Shown: positions 54,438 through 62,944 of the stretch, piece by piece | Layout: each line of letters opens with the position of its first letter | How positions within the stretch are numbered: the first letter of the stretch is position 1 | NCBI RefSeq assembly: GCF_031127835.1 | Contig: NZ_JARXHX010000001.1 | Location: forward strand, 372,001 to 436,000 | Source of the DNA: Pelagicoccus sp. SDUM812002 | Lineage (GTDB): Bacteria > Verrucomicrobiota > Verrucomicrobiia > Opitutales > Opitutaceae | Length of the DNA: 64,000 bases | Direction of reading: 5' to 3' | Notes under the pieces: model-generated | What the model saw: the letters and a program-made list of their open reading frames with translations, nothing else | Told to the model about the DNA's origin: nothing | Database searches by the model: none | Position numbers and translations under genes: made by a program

Positions 54438-55600
54438 GCCTCCACTTTCCAAACCTCGCCAGCGTCGGGTGTGTAAGTGCAAATGTATCCAGTTTTCAAT
54501 CTGGCTTTGAGATGGGCACTTCCGAAAGGCAAGGAAGCAACGATACGCTTGAGGTTCGAGCTGACCGATTGACGGGCTTTCTCTTTTTCACCTTGCAAAC
54601 GCGATCTGCCGCCCACTCCGGACACTTCAGAAAGATGTTTGAGGATCGAATCTCTCTCGTCCTCCAGCCGTTCTATCTCGTCTTCACGTTCGAAGGCCAT
54701 GGCTTCCTCCAAGTCTTCCTCGATGTCGAGCAAACGCTCTTTATAGCGGCGAAGAGAGGATCTGTCGGTTGTTTCCAAGTCTGAGACTTCAACGGAGTCT
54801 TGAACAGCATCAGGATTTGCTAAAGCAAACGAAGAAAAATTCTCAGTGGGTTTGCTCAAAAGCTTGGCTAGGAATCGAATCCCCTTGGAGTCAGAAACCG
54901 TTGCTTCCTCGCCATCAAAGATGAAACGCCAGGTGGCACCCTCGCATATCAGTGCATATTGAGGCTTCGATTTCTCGATGCCTAGCGACAGAGGCCAGTT
55001 GATTTCAAAGCTGCTTGTATCAAAATCTGTGATGAAGAGATTCGAGGCTTCGAGCAGTTCTTCTGTAGCAGAATCGAGATCGGGATAGACAGGAAAGACT
55101 ACCACTCTAGCGGATCGGCTGCGTTCACGAGCAAGCGCTCTCAATCTCAATTCCAGCGAATCGAAAAAGCCACTGCCAATCGACAGGTAGACGCGAAGCG
55201 TATCCGACGCTGAAATACGTTTGTCTCCCAAGCGAACGAATTTCTCTGATTCCTGAAGTCCTTTACCGACGATGGCGTTTGTCGCTCGCAAGGAATCGGC
55301 AAACCTGGAAGCGGAAAAGCAGTATTGCCGTACATCGTCTTCGCTCAAGACCTCGAAGCCATTCGGCTCGTCGGAGTCTTCGACGCCGAAAAGCTTCCCG
55401 TTCACCTGCCGAACGATCATCCAGCGTAGCTTTTCATCCAGATAGGCTTCTGGAATCGGAGTCTCTTCAAGCAGGCCATTGCGAATCAATGGCTCCCAGA
55501 GACCGGGTTCGTAGCGTTGCAGCTCGCGATACCGAAAAAGAGGTTCTTCGACGGCGCTGACTCTACGCCAGAGAAAGGAGAGGTCGTCAGAAACTTTCAT
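54434..55600 (-). CDS. Protein with C-terminal helical domain seen in large bacterial regulators, 388 aa
   Basis: The start at ATG 55600 overlaps the preceding stop (TAATG), so the earlier frame opening at 55717 is not used. Residues 285-388 (KERLLDIEEDLEEAMAFEREDEIERLEDERD, then VGGRSR, SVSSNLKRIV and YICTYTPDAGEVWKV) match a widespread domain found at the ends of bacterial ATPase-like and regulatory proteins. The N-terminal 280 residues are unassigned. Second gene of a two-gene unit. Confidence 0.55.
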   Translation of the reverse strand: MKVSDDLSFLWRRVSAVEEPLFRYRELQRYEPGLWEPLIRNGLLEETPIPEAYLDEKLRWMIVRQVNGKLFGVEDSDEPNGFEVLSEDDVRQYCFSASRFADSLRATNAIVGKGLQESEKFVRLGDKRISASDTLRVYLSIGSGFFDSLELRLRALARERSRSARVVVFPVYPDLDSATEELLEASNLFITDFDTSSFEINWPLSLGIEKSKPQYALICEGATWRFIFDGEEATVSDSKGIRFLAKLLSKPTENFSSFALANPDAVQDSVEVSDLETTDRSSLRRYKERLLDIEEDLEEAMAFEREDEIERLEDERDSILKHLSEVSGVGGRSRLQGEKEKARQSVSSNLKRIVASLPFGSAHLKARLKTGYICTYTPDAGEVWKVEA

Positions 55601-56733
55601 TACGCCGACAAGAGCCCCCAGCGTCGAAGATAGCGAAAAACCTCCATGGATCGCGTCGAGCGATTGAAGGAGATCTTGTTCGAGTCGGAAAGCGTAACCG
55701 TTTTTCCACGACGGCACTCGGGAAATACGATTTTGATCTTGGCTGAGGCTAAGCGAGCTTCTCCTAGCGATGGCCGTAGATTGAGCTTCTCCAGCGTCTG
55801 GAAAACGTCCTTCGAATTGAAATCAACCCGATGGGCTTCCTTCCCGCCAAACTGGCAACGTACGTCTGTTAACGAAGCATAGTGGCCTGACTCCAAATCA
55901 AAGACGAAAGCAGGATCTTTCAGCCGTTCCAAGTTGATCAAGGTTTCTGATTCCTCCGAGTCGAAGAACTCAGGATCATCCAAGAACACTTTGCCAAAGG
56001 TGGTTCGCAGAATTGAGGTGTCCCTCTTTGTCGTGGATTCGATCTCGATTTTTCCAAAACGAGGGAAGTAGGCGATGAAGTCCTGCTTCACAGGCCGAAA
56101 GATGAGAGGCTGAATGTCGATGGTCTCGCCGTTCTCCTTCATCTCGAGAACGGCTTGAACGCGCTCTTCGTGGTACACGATGAAGTTCTGTACGTCCCCA
56201 TCGGTGAACCGCTTCACCAGAACCTTCTCCGTGCCTTTCCGGACGGCGAAGGCCTTCCTTAGAGCTTTGGCAAATCGCTCAGTTCCTTCTTCCAGAGCCT
56301 CTAGCTCCCGAGCTTCTTTCCCGCGAAACATGGTAAACTTGTCTACCCGCGAAACGGTCAAGGTATCGTAGGCCACCTCAAACACCTCAGGAAACTCAGA
56401 CAAGACCCGCAGCGCCAAGACTTCCACATGCAGAGAATGGACGCCAGGGATCTCCACTCCGAACTGCTCAAGGGCATCCATGAGAATCTCTTGCCCCTGC
56501 TTGGTCGACAGGTCGTAAGCCCGATAGATGCCCTCCAGCATCCCCTTGTACGCCAAGCGATTTCCTGCGGAGTACCGGAGCCAATCCTTGAACGTTTCGA
56601 CCGTCAGCATCTCCGGAAAGCCGTCGAGGCCTTCCTTCCACTGGTCGCAATAGCGTCGAAGCACACCTTCGAAACACTTGAACTTATCGAGAAATCTATC
56701 GGCGTTAAACTTACGTCGAGGAGATTTTGGCAT
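55600..56733 (-). CDS. Hypothetical protein, 377 aa, first gene of an unknown two-gene unit
   Basis: Alternating helical (residues 1-160) and beta-rich (160-330) halves and a basic start (MPKSPRRKFNADRFLDKFK). No family recognised. Translationally coupled to the 54434 gene. Divergent from the restriction cluster across 324 bases that contain a palindrome. Confidence 0.6.
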   Translation of the reverse strand: MPKSPRRKFNADRFLDKFKCFEGVLRRYCDQWKEGLDGFPEMLTVETFKDWLRYSAGNRLAYKGMLEGIYRAYDLSTKQGQEILMDALEQFGVEIPGVHSLHVEVLALRVLSEFPEVFEVAYDTLTVSRVDKFTMFRGKEARELEALEEGTERFAKALRKAFAVRKGTEKVLVKRFTDGDVQNFIVYHEERVQAVLEMKENGETIDIQPLIFRPVKQDFIAYFPRFGKIEIESTTKRDTSILRTTFGKVFLDDPEFFDSEESETLINLERLKDPAFVFDLESGHYASLTDVRCQFGGKEAHRVDFNSKDVFQTLEKLNLRPSLGEARLASAKIKIVFPECRRGKTVTLSDSNKISFNRSTRSMEVFRYLRRWGLLSA

Positions 56734-57057
56734 TTGAGGATTCCTTTCTTCTAGGGAGGTTTTGATTACGAGTTAACCGATCCGGCAACAGCTCGCCGAT
56801 TCGCGGGGAAAACGACGTTAGCAGACCCCCTAGGACAGTTCCTGTCCTATGCTCTGTGATATTCTCGAAAAATTCACCTCGCCATCGATAAGGTGGTAGG
56901 TAAAAACCTTTAGCTTCTCCCTTACGCAAAGATCTTACAGATTTCTCCCCTAAATGACCCGTTTGTTTGAAAACCATAAACTGCCCACAGCGACCTGCTC
57001 CAAACCGTACAAGTTGCCTCCGTCGGATGATTCAAACCTAGTTCCTGCCTTCGAATT
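56734..57057. other. Divergent control region of the unknown two-gene unit and the R-M cluster
   Basis: 324 bases with no gene. The main visible element is a palindrome at 56831-56849. Both promoters must lie here. Confidence 0.5.
56831..56849. promoter_or_regulatory. 19-bp palindrome TAGGACAG-TTC-CTGTCCTA
   Basis: Perfect 8-bp arms around a 3-base centre, about 100 bases before the unknown unit and about 210 before the methyltransferase gene. The form suits a dimeric repressor, for example an R-M controller-like protein, though none is recognised nearby. Confidence 0.5.
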
Positions 57058-57714
57058 ATGGACCTAATTCGTTCGAAACAACGGATCGCTGACCACGGGG
57101 AAGTCTTCACCCCCGAATGGGTGGTCGAGGCGATGCTGGATCTCGTGAAGGGAGAGACCGAGCGCATTGACTCTCGATTCCTTGAGCCGGCCTGCGGTAG
57201 CGGAAACTTCCTCGTGAAGATTCTCATGCGAAAGCTCGCAGCTGTTGAGCTGAAATACGGCAAATCTGACTTCGAACGGCGACACTATGCCTTGTTCGGT
57301 ATGATGTGTCTGTACGGTGTCGAGCTACTACCCGACAATATCGCTGAGTGCCGAGCGAACCTTTTGGAGATCTTCGCACAGTACCTCGCCCTCGACCCAA
57401 CCGATGACCTCTATCGAGCAGCGTTTTACGTGCTCTCTCAGAATCTTGTTCACGGTGACGCACTAACCATGTGCAGCCACGATGGCGACGCGATTACATT
57501 CGCGGAGTGGGGCTACCTTGGGAAGGGTAAATTCCAGCGACGGGATTTCCGTTTCGATGCGCTAACTCAGTCGTCGGTGTTCAGTGAAGAAGGCTCTCTC
57601 TTTGCCCAAGTCGGCAAACATGAGATCTTCACCCCAGCGAAAACCTACCCGCCAATGACTGCTCGCAATTTGGCAGAACTAAGTAGTGCAGATACATCGA
57701 AAGGGGCCTCATGA
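57058..57714 (+). CDS. Methyltransferase-fold protein of the R-M cluster (motif I only)
   Basis: 218 residues. It opens RIADHGEVFTPEWVVEAMLDLV, typical of type I/IIG N6-adenine methylases, with the SAM-binding motif FLEPACGSGNFLVKIL at about 41-56. It ends before any NPPY catalytic motif, so on its own it should not methylate. It overlaps the next gene by 4 bases, which carries NPPY: the pair may be a split enzyme or a heterodimer. Confidence 0.82.
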   Translation: MDLIRSKQRIADHGEVFTPEWVVEAMLDLVKGETERIDSRFLEPACGSGNFLVKILMRKLAAVELKYGKSDFERRHYALFGMMCLYGVELLPDNIAECRANLLEIFAQYLALDPTDDLYRAAFYVLSQNLVHGDALTMCSHDGDAITFAEWGYLGKGKFQRRDFRFDALTQSSVFSEEGSLFAQVGKHEIFTPAKTYPPMTARNLAELSSADTSKGAS

Positions 57715-59336
57715 TTGAACAAGTCCCATTCATGCTCAAGGGGCGCAATCCAGATGTTTTGACCTGTATTGCAAACCTATCCAACGACGAGGTATTCACT
57801 CCACCGGAGTTCGCCAACAGAATGCTCGACACATTAGCCGAGGCATGGGCGGAAAGCCACAATGGGGCTAACATTTGGAGCGACAAGACCGTCACATTCC
57901 TTGATCCCTGTGCGAAGTCTGGCATTTTTCTCAGAGAGATAACCAGTCGCCTTACTAAAGGCCTGAAAGAAGAGATTCCAGACCTTCAAGAGCGCGTCGA
58001 CCATATCTTGACCAAGCAGGTGTTCGGCATCGGGATCACTAGTATCACCAGCCTGCTTGCTCGCCGTAGTCTATATTGTTCAAAGCAGGCCAACGGTGAG
58101 CACTCGATTGCTCGCTCCTTCGGCAGCGATGAAGGGAATGTCTGGTTTGAGCGCATCGAGCACACTTGGGCAGGTAACAAGTGCGAATTCTGTGGGGCTG
58201 ACAGGAAAACTTTCGACCGAGGCGAAGATCGCGAGACGCACGCGTACGCATTCATTCACACTGACAACATCAAGGCTCGGATCGCTGAGCTATTTGGAAA
58301 TAATATGCAATTCGACGTTATCATTGGAAACCCACCGTATCAGCTTGAAGATGGGGGAGCTGGGGCTAGCGCAGTTCCGATCTACAACAAATTTGTCGAC
58401 CAAGCTAAAGCCCTTGAACCACGCTTAATTTCGATGGTTATCCCCTCCAGGTGGTTCTTTGGAGGGCGTGGATTAGATAATTTCCGACGAGCTATGTTGA
58501 GCGATAGAAGCATGCGAAAGCTTATAGATTTCCCAGATAGTCGCGAAGTCTTTCAAGGAGTCGATGTGGCGGGTGGGATCTGCTATTTCCTCTGGGATCG
58601 TGACAATTCTGGTGATTGCTCTGTTGTCGCGCACGAGCCAGGGCAAGCACCCGACGAGGTGGTGCGCCCTTTGATCGAACCAGGCACTGATATCTTCATA
58701 CGAAGCAACAAAGCACTTCCGATATTAAAGAAGGTTATGGCCTTCGAAAACGGTTCGGGTTCGAGTGATCTACGTCTACCGGAAGACAAACGTTTTGATG
58801 TACAAGTGAGTTCACAGAAGCCCTTTGGTCTTCGCACTTTTTTCCGAGGGGTAGACAAGAAGTCGTCCAAAAACGATCTGTTAGTCTTGCAGAGCCGTGG
58901 TAGAGCCTGGACTTCAAGAGATCAAATATCAGCAGGCCAAGACTTGATCGATAAGTGGAAGGTCTTCACTTCAAAATCCTCATCAGAGCACGCGGGCCAA
59001 GTGGACAAGAATGGGCAACGCCGTGTTCTCTCTTTATCAGGCGTGATTCCGCCAGGTTCTGTGGTCACAGAGACGTACGTGCTCTTAGGAGCTTTCGATT
59101 CTGAAGAAGAGGCTCGAAACTGTTTCTCGTATGTGACGACGAAATTCTTCCGATTCCTTATTGCCGTTCGATCATCGGCACAGGATCTCGCTCGATCAGC
59201 TTACTCGTTTGTTCCGCTACAAGATTTCTCGAAGCCTTGGAATGATAAAAAGCTCTTCAAGAAATATGGAATTTCGAAAGACGAGATTAGTTACATCGAA
59301 TCAAAAATCCGCCCCATGAATCCAGACAACGGCTAG
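57711..59336 (+). CDS. Eco57I-type N6-adenine DNA methyltransferase
   Basis: 541 residues. EVFTPPEFANRMLDTL, then motif I as FLDPCAKSGIFLREI (about 63-77; the usual GSG is altered to KSG) and the catalytic NPPYQLEDGG (about 207). A CEFCGADRK zinc-knuckle-like segment (about 160) precedes it. The C-terminal half is a target-recognition-like region. Central modification enzyme of the cluster. Confidence 0.87.
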   Translation: MIEQVPFMLKGRNPDVLTCIANLSNDEVFTPPEFANRMLDTLAEAWAESHNGANIWSDKTVTFLDPCAKSGIFLREITSRLTKGLKEEIPDLQERVDHILTKQVFGIGITSITSLLARRSLYCSKQANGEHSIARSFGSDEGNVWFERIEHTWAGNKCEFCGADRKTFDRGEDRETHAYAFIHTDNIKARIAELFGNNMQFDVIIGNPPYQLEDGGAGASAVPIYNKFVDQAKALEPRLISMVIPSRWFFGGRGLDNFRRAMLSDRSMRKLIDFPDSREVFQGVDVAGGICYFLWDRDNSGDCSVVAHEPGQAPDEVVRPLIEPGTDIFIRSNKALPILKKVMAFENGSGSSDLRLPEDKRFDVQVSSQKPFGLRTFFRGVDKKSSKNDLLVLQSRGRAWTSRDQISAGQDLIDKWKVFTSKSSSEHAGQVDKNGQRRVLSLSGVIPPGSVVTETYVLLGAFDSEEEARNCFSYVTTKFFRFLIAVRSSAQDLARSAYSFVPLQDFSKPWNDKKLFKKYGISKDEISYIESKIRPMNPDNG

Positions 59337-59337
59337 G

Positions 59338-61878
59338 ATGACAAAGCCCTCCATCGATCAAATCCTCACGCCGAAACCGGAGGCTCGACCCCGCATCTAT
59401 GCCTATTCAATAGGCGACGAGGCTCATGCGGGCTTGCTCAAGGTAGGGCAGACAACGCGAGACGTGAAACAACGTATCGCCGAGCAGCTCAAAACCGCAG
59501 CAATCAAGAATTATCGAATCGAACTCGACGAAGCTGCTGAGCGGGAAGATGGCTCGATATTCTCCGATCACGAAGTTAGAGCCGCGCTCGCTAAAAAGGG
59601 ATTTGAGAACACCGAGCTAGAGTGGATGCGTTGCACTGTCGAGGACGTCAAAACGGTCCTCATCGAATTGCGTACCGGCAAACGGATCTCTGGCACTCAT
59701 GCCGAAACTTTCCCGATGCGATCAGAGCAGCAAGATGCGGTAGATACGACATTATCCTATTTCCACTCCCGTTGGGATGAAGATGAAAAAGCAATACCTC
59801 GCTTTCTGTGGAATGCAAAAATGCGCTTCGGCAAAACCTTCACCACTTACCAGCTTGCCAAGAAGTTGGAAGCGAAGCGTGTACTGGTTCTGACCTTCAA
59901 GCCAGCCGTTGAAGATGCTTGGCAAGCTGACCTCGAATCGCACGTGGATTTCGATGGCTGGCAATACCTCTCTCGCAACTCAGAGAGCGACCCGTCACAG
60001 AATTCCAATGACAAACCGCTCGTGTATTTCGGTTCGTTCCAAGATCTTCTGGGACGCGACAGGGCCGGAAACATCAAGGCCAAGAATGAATGGCTTCACA
60101 TTATAAATTGGGACTTGGTCGTATTCGACGAATACCACTTTGGAGCATGGCGAGAGACCGCAAAAGAACTCTTCGAAGGTGAAGACGACACCGAATCGAA
60201 GGAGGAGGCGAAACTCGAATACGCATCAGGTTTGGAAAACGTAAACGAGGACCTGTCAGAACTTTCCTCAAAGGAAAGCGAGTTCCTTCCCATCACGACA
60301 AAAGCCTATCTTTACCTCTCTGGCACTCCTTTCAAAGCGCTTGCGACAGGCGAGTTCATCGAAGAGCAGATTTTCAACTGGACCTACACTGACGAACAGC
60401 GAGCAAAGGAAGCGTTCGCTAAAGAGCACCCAGGTCAGCGCAACCCCTATGGGGCGTTGCCCCAAATGCGCCTGCTTACCTATCAAATGCCGGACGAACT
60501 GCTCTCCATCGCAAGCGGTGGAGAATTCGACGAGTTTGATTTGAACGCTTTTTTCGAGGCGTCGGGTCTCGGCGATGAGGCTGAGTTCACTCACAAAAGC
60601 GACGTGCAGAAGTGGTTGGATATCATACGCGGCGGGTACACCGCGAAAGCGGCAGAGCAGTTGAAGGCAGGGACACGACCGCCATTTCCCTACTCCGACG
60701 TTAGATTGCTCCCATACCTGCAGCATTCCTTTTGGTTCCTACCCAACGTCGCGGCATGCCATGCCATGGCAAATCTGTTGGCCGAAAGACAAAACACGTT
60801 TTGGCATACCTATGAAGTGGTTGTAGCTGCCGGGACTTCGGCAGGTATCGGACTGCAGGCCTTGCCTCCCGTTCGGAAAGCCGTTGGCAGCGGCTTCGAC
60901 ACGCAGACAATAACGCTCTCATGTGGAAAGCTAACCACGGGAGTCACAGTCCCGCAATGGTCATCGATCCTGATGCTCCGCAATTTGAGTTCGCCCGAAA
61001 GCTACTTTCAGGCCGCTTTCCGTGTGCAGTCTCCCTGGTCGATCAAAAACCCGAATGGAGATGATCCGAACGAAGAGGAAATTCTCAAGCCAGTCTGTTT
61101 TGTTTTCGACTTCGCACCCACACGAGCACTGCGCCAAATTTCTGAATACGGAATTGGACTGTCTCCTAATGAACCCAACCCGGAAAACGCGGTAAAGGAT
61201 CTCGTATCCTTTTTACCAGTACTCGCCTACGACGGATCGAGAATGATTCAGATCGATGCCGGCGGTATCCTTGATATGGCAATGGCAGGTACATCCGCCA
61301 CCTTGCTTGCACGCAAATGGGAAAGCGCCTTGTTGGTGAATGTCGACAACGACACCCTACGTCGAATTCTCGAGAACGAAGACGCGATGGCTGCTGTAGC
61401 ACGCATCGAAGGCTGGCGGGCCCTTGGCGACAACGTCATCGAAACCATTATTAACAAGGCCGAAAAGATCAAAGACATCAAGAAGAAGGCCAAAGAAGGA
61501 GAGTTGACGAAAAAGGAGCAGAAGGAACTCAGCGACGAAGAGCGTGAATTCAAATCGAAGCGAAAGCTCGTTCAGGAGAAGTTGATCAAGTTCGCCACTC
61601 GCATTCCGGCCTTCATGTATTTGACCGATTTCCGAGAGAACACACTCCAGGACGTTATCACAAAGATAGAGCCAGACCTCTTCGAGACAGTCACCGGATT
61701 GACCGTAAAAGACTTCCATCTACTGGTGAGCCTGAGGGTGTTTAACACAGAGCAAATGAATGCAGCTGTCTTCGCATTCCGTCGCTACGAAGACGCCTCC
61801 CTTCGCTACACGGGTATCGAAAGCCACGAAGGCCTGACCCACTACGGGCTGTATGACACAGTAATGGCGAAGGAATAA
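59338..61878 (+). CDS. GIY-YIG nuclease-SF2 helicase restriction subunit
   Basis: 846 residues. An N-terminal GIY-YIG/T5orf172-like domain reads YAYSIGDEAHAGLLKVGQTTRDVKQRI (about 21-47). An SF2 helicase follows with an MRFGKTFTTY P-loop (about 161), VVFDEYHFG (DExH, about 262), LYLSGTPF (about 324) and later VQSPW/ALRQISEYG motifs. One base separates it from the methylase stop. It probably translocates and cuts unmodified DNA. Confidence 0.82.
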   Translation: MTKPSIDQILTPKPEARPRIYAYSIGDEAHAGLLKVGQTTRDVKQRIAEQLKTAAIKNYRIELDEAAEREDGSIFSDHEVRAALAKKGFENTELEWMRCTVEDVKTVLIELRTGKRISGTHAETFPMRSEQQDAVDTTLSYFHSRWDEDEKAIPRFLWNAKMRFGKTFTTYQLAKKLEAKRVLVLTFKPAVEDAWQADLESHVDFDGWQYLSRNSESDPSQNSNDKPLVYFGSFQDLLGRDRAGNIKAKNEWLHIINWDLVVFDEYHFGAWRETAKELFEGEDDTESKEEAKLEYASGLENVNEDLSELSSKESEFLPITTKAYLYLSGTPFKALATGEFIEEQIFNWTYTDEQRAKEAFAKEHPGQRNPYGALPQMRLLTYQMPDELLSIASGGEFDEFDLNAFFEASGLGDEAEFTHKSDVQKWLDIIRGGYTAKAAEQLKAGTRPPFPYSDVRLLPYLQHSFWFLPNVAACHAMANLLAERQNTFWHTYEVVVAAGTSAGIGLQALPPVRKAVGSGFDTQTITLSCGKLTTGVTVPQWSSILMLRNLSSPESYFQAAFRVQSPWSIKNPNGDDPNEEEILKPVCFVFDFAPTRALRQISEYGIGLSPNEPNPENAVKDLVSFLPVLAYDGSRMIQIDAGGILDMAMAGTSATLLARKWESALLVNVDNDTLRRILENEDAMAAVARIEGWRALGDNVIETIINKAEKIKDIKKKAKEGELTKKEQKELSDEEREFKSKRKLVQEKLIKFATRIPAFMYLTDFRENTLQDVITKIEPDLFETVTGLTVKDFHLLVSLRVFNTEQMNAAVFAFRRYEDASLRYTGIESHEGLTHYGLYDTVMAKE

Positions 61879-61885
61879 CGACTTC

Positions 61886-62776
61886 ATGAACAAACCGGGC
61901 AAAGAAGAGGAAGCCGTCGAACGATACTTGAGCCTTTTTCGCGAATATCGGGCTGCTGATCAAATACGGGTATTCGAACATCAACGGTGTTTCAGGAACG
62001 AGACGGTCATCAAACTGCGCAAATGTGAAGAAGAGCTGTTTGACCTAATGGAAAGCGACAACCCCAAAATTTACTTCGCTTTAGGTTTGATTCACTCTCT
62101 TGGACTAGGGCGAAAATTCGATTCGTCTCAAGCCGTGCATTGGTTTGAAAAGGCCGCCAAGCTTGGTCATGTCGAGTCCATGAGACGTTTGGCCGGACTC
62201 CTCAAACGAGGCGGCGAATCCAACGACCTAAAAGCCTCTTTCGCTTGGTATATGAAGGCAGCAAACCTAGGCGATACAGGAGCAATGGTATTCGTCGCTT
62301 TTGCCTATCGAGAAGGAACCGGGGTTGAACAAAACCCAACCAAAGCCGCAGAATGGTTCGAAAGAGCCATAGATCACGGAGACCTGCGGACATTGGTCTT
62401 AGTTGGAAAGCTGTATTGTAGAACGTTAGGGGAAGCCGAAAAGGGACTCGAGACGCTTCATCGCGCCGCAGAACTCGGGTTCAGAGATGCAGACATCGAA
62501 CTGGCTTTTCTATACGGGGATAGAGGCTTCAAGCTCTACGACCCGAAGAAGGCGGTTGAATGGAACTGGCGCATTCTGTACCACAAAACCGACATAACGC
62601 GACCTGGAGCACTGTATCGCCTTTCCCAATACTATTGGAATGGTGATGGCGTAGAGAAAAACGCTGAACAGGCAAAGTCACTACTCGGCGAGTTAGTAGC
62701 GATGAATCGCGAGCAAAGCGACTATCACAAGAAAGCCCTAGCACTCCTATCCGAAATTGAATCAAGCTTGCTGTAG
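61886..62776 (+). CDS. Sel1-like tetratricopeptide repeat protein
   Basis: 296 residues with at least five Sel1 repeats, e.g. AVHWFEKAAKLGHVESMRRLAGLL, ASFAWYMKAANLGDTGAMVFVAFAYREG and AAEWFERAIDHGDLRTLVLVGKLY. No signal peptide, so cytoplasmic. It follows the helicase gene by 7 bases and may be an interaction or regulatory subunit of the cluster. Confidence 0.85.
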   Translation: MNKPGKEEEAVERYLSLFREYRAADQIRVFEHQRCFRNETVIKLRKCEEELFDLMESDNPKIYFALGLIHSLGLGRKFDSSQAVHWFEKAAKLGHVESMRRLAGLLKRGGESNDLKASFAWYMKAANLGDTGAMVFVAFAYREGTGVEQNPTKAAEWFERAIDHGDLRTLVLVGKLYCRTLGEAEKGLETLHRAAELGFRDADIELAFLYGDRGFKLYDPKKAVEWNWRILYHKTDITRPGALYRLSQYYWNGDGVEKNAEQAKSLLGELVAMNREQSDYHKKALALLSEIESSLL

Positions 62777-62944
62777 GTGCCCCGTGCTAGAATTGGACAC
62801 GCCATCCACATAATCTAAAATGTTAAAATTTGCTTTTGTATATAATATGCTGTGCTCCAGAAACCGAATTCATAAAGTGGAATACCTCGCGTTTTCTGAA
62901 CGCTTCCCTTCTCGAAAATCCGCCCCCCAACCCTTATCAATCAG

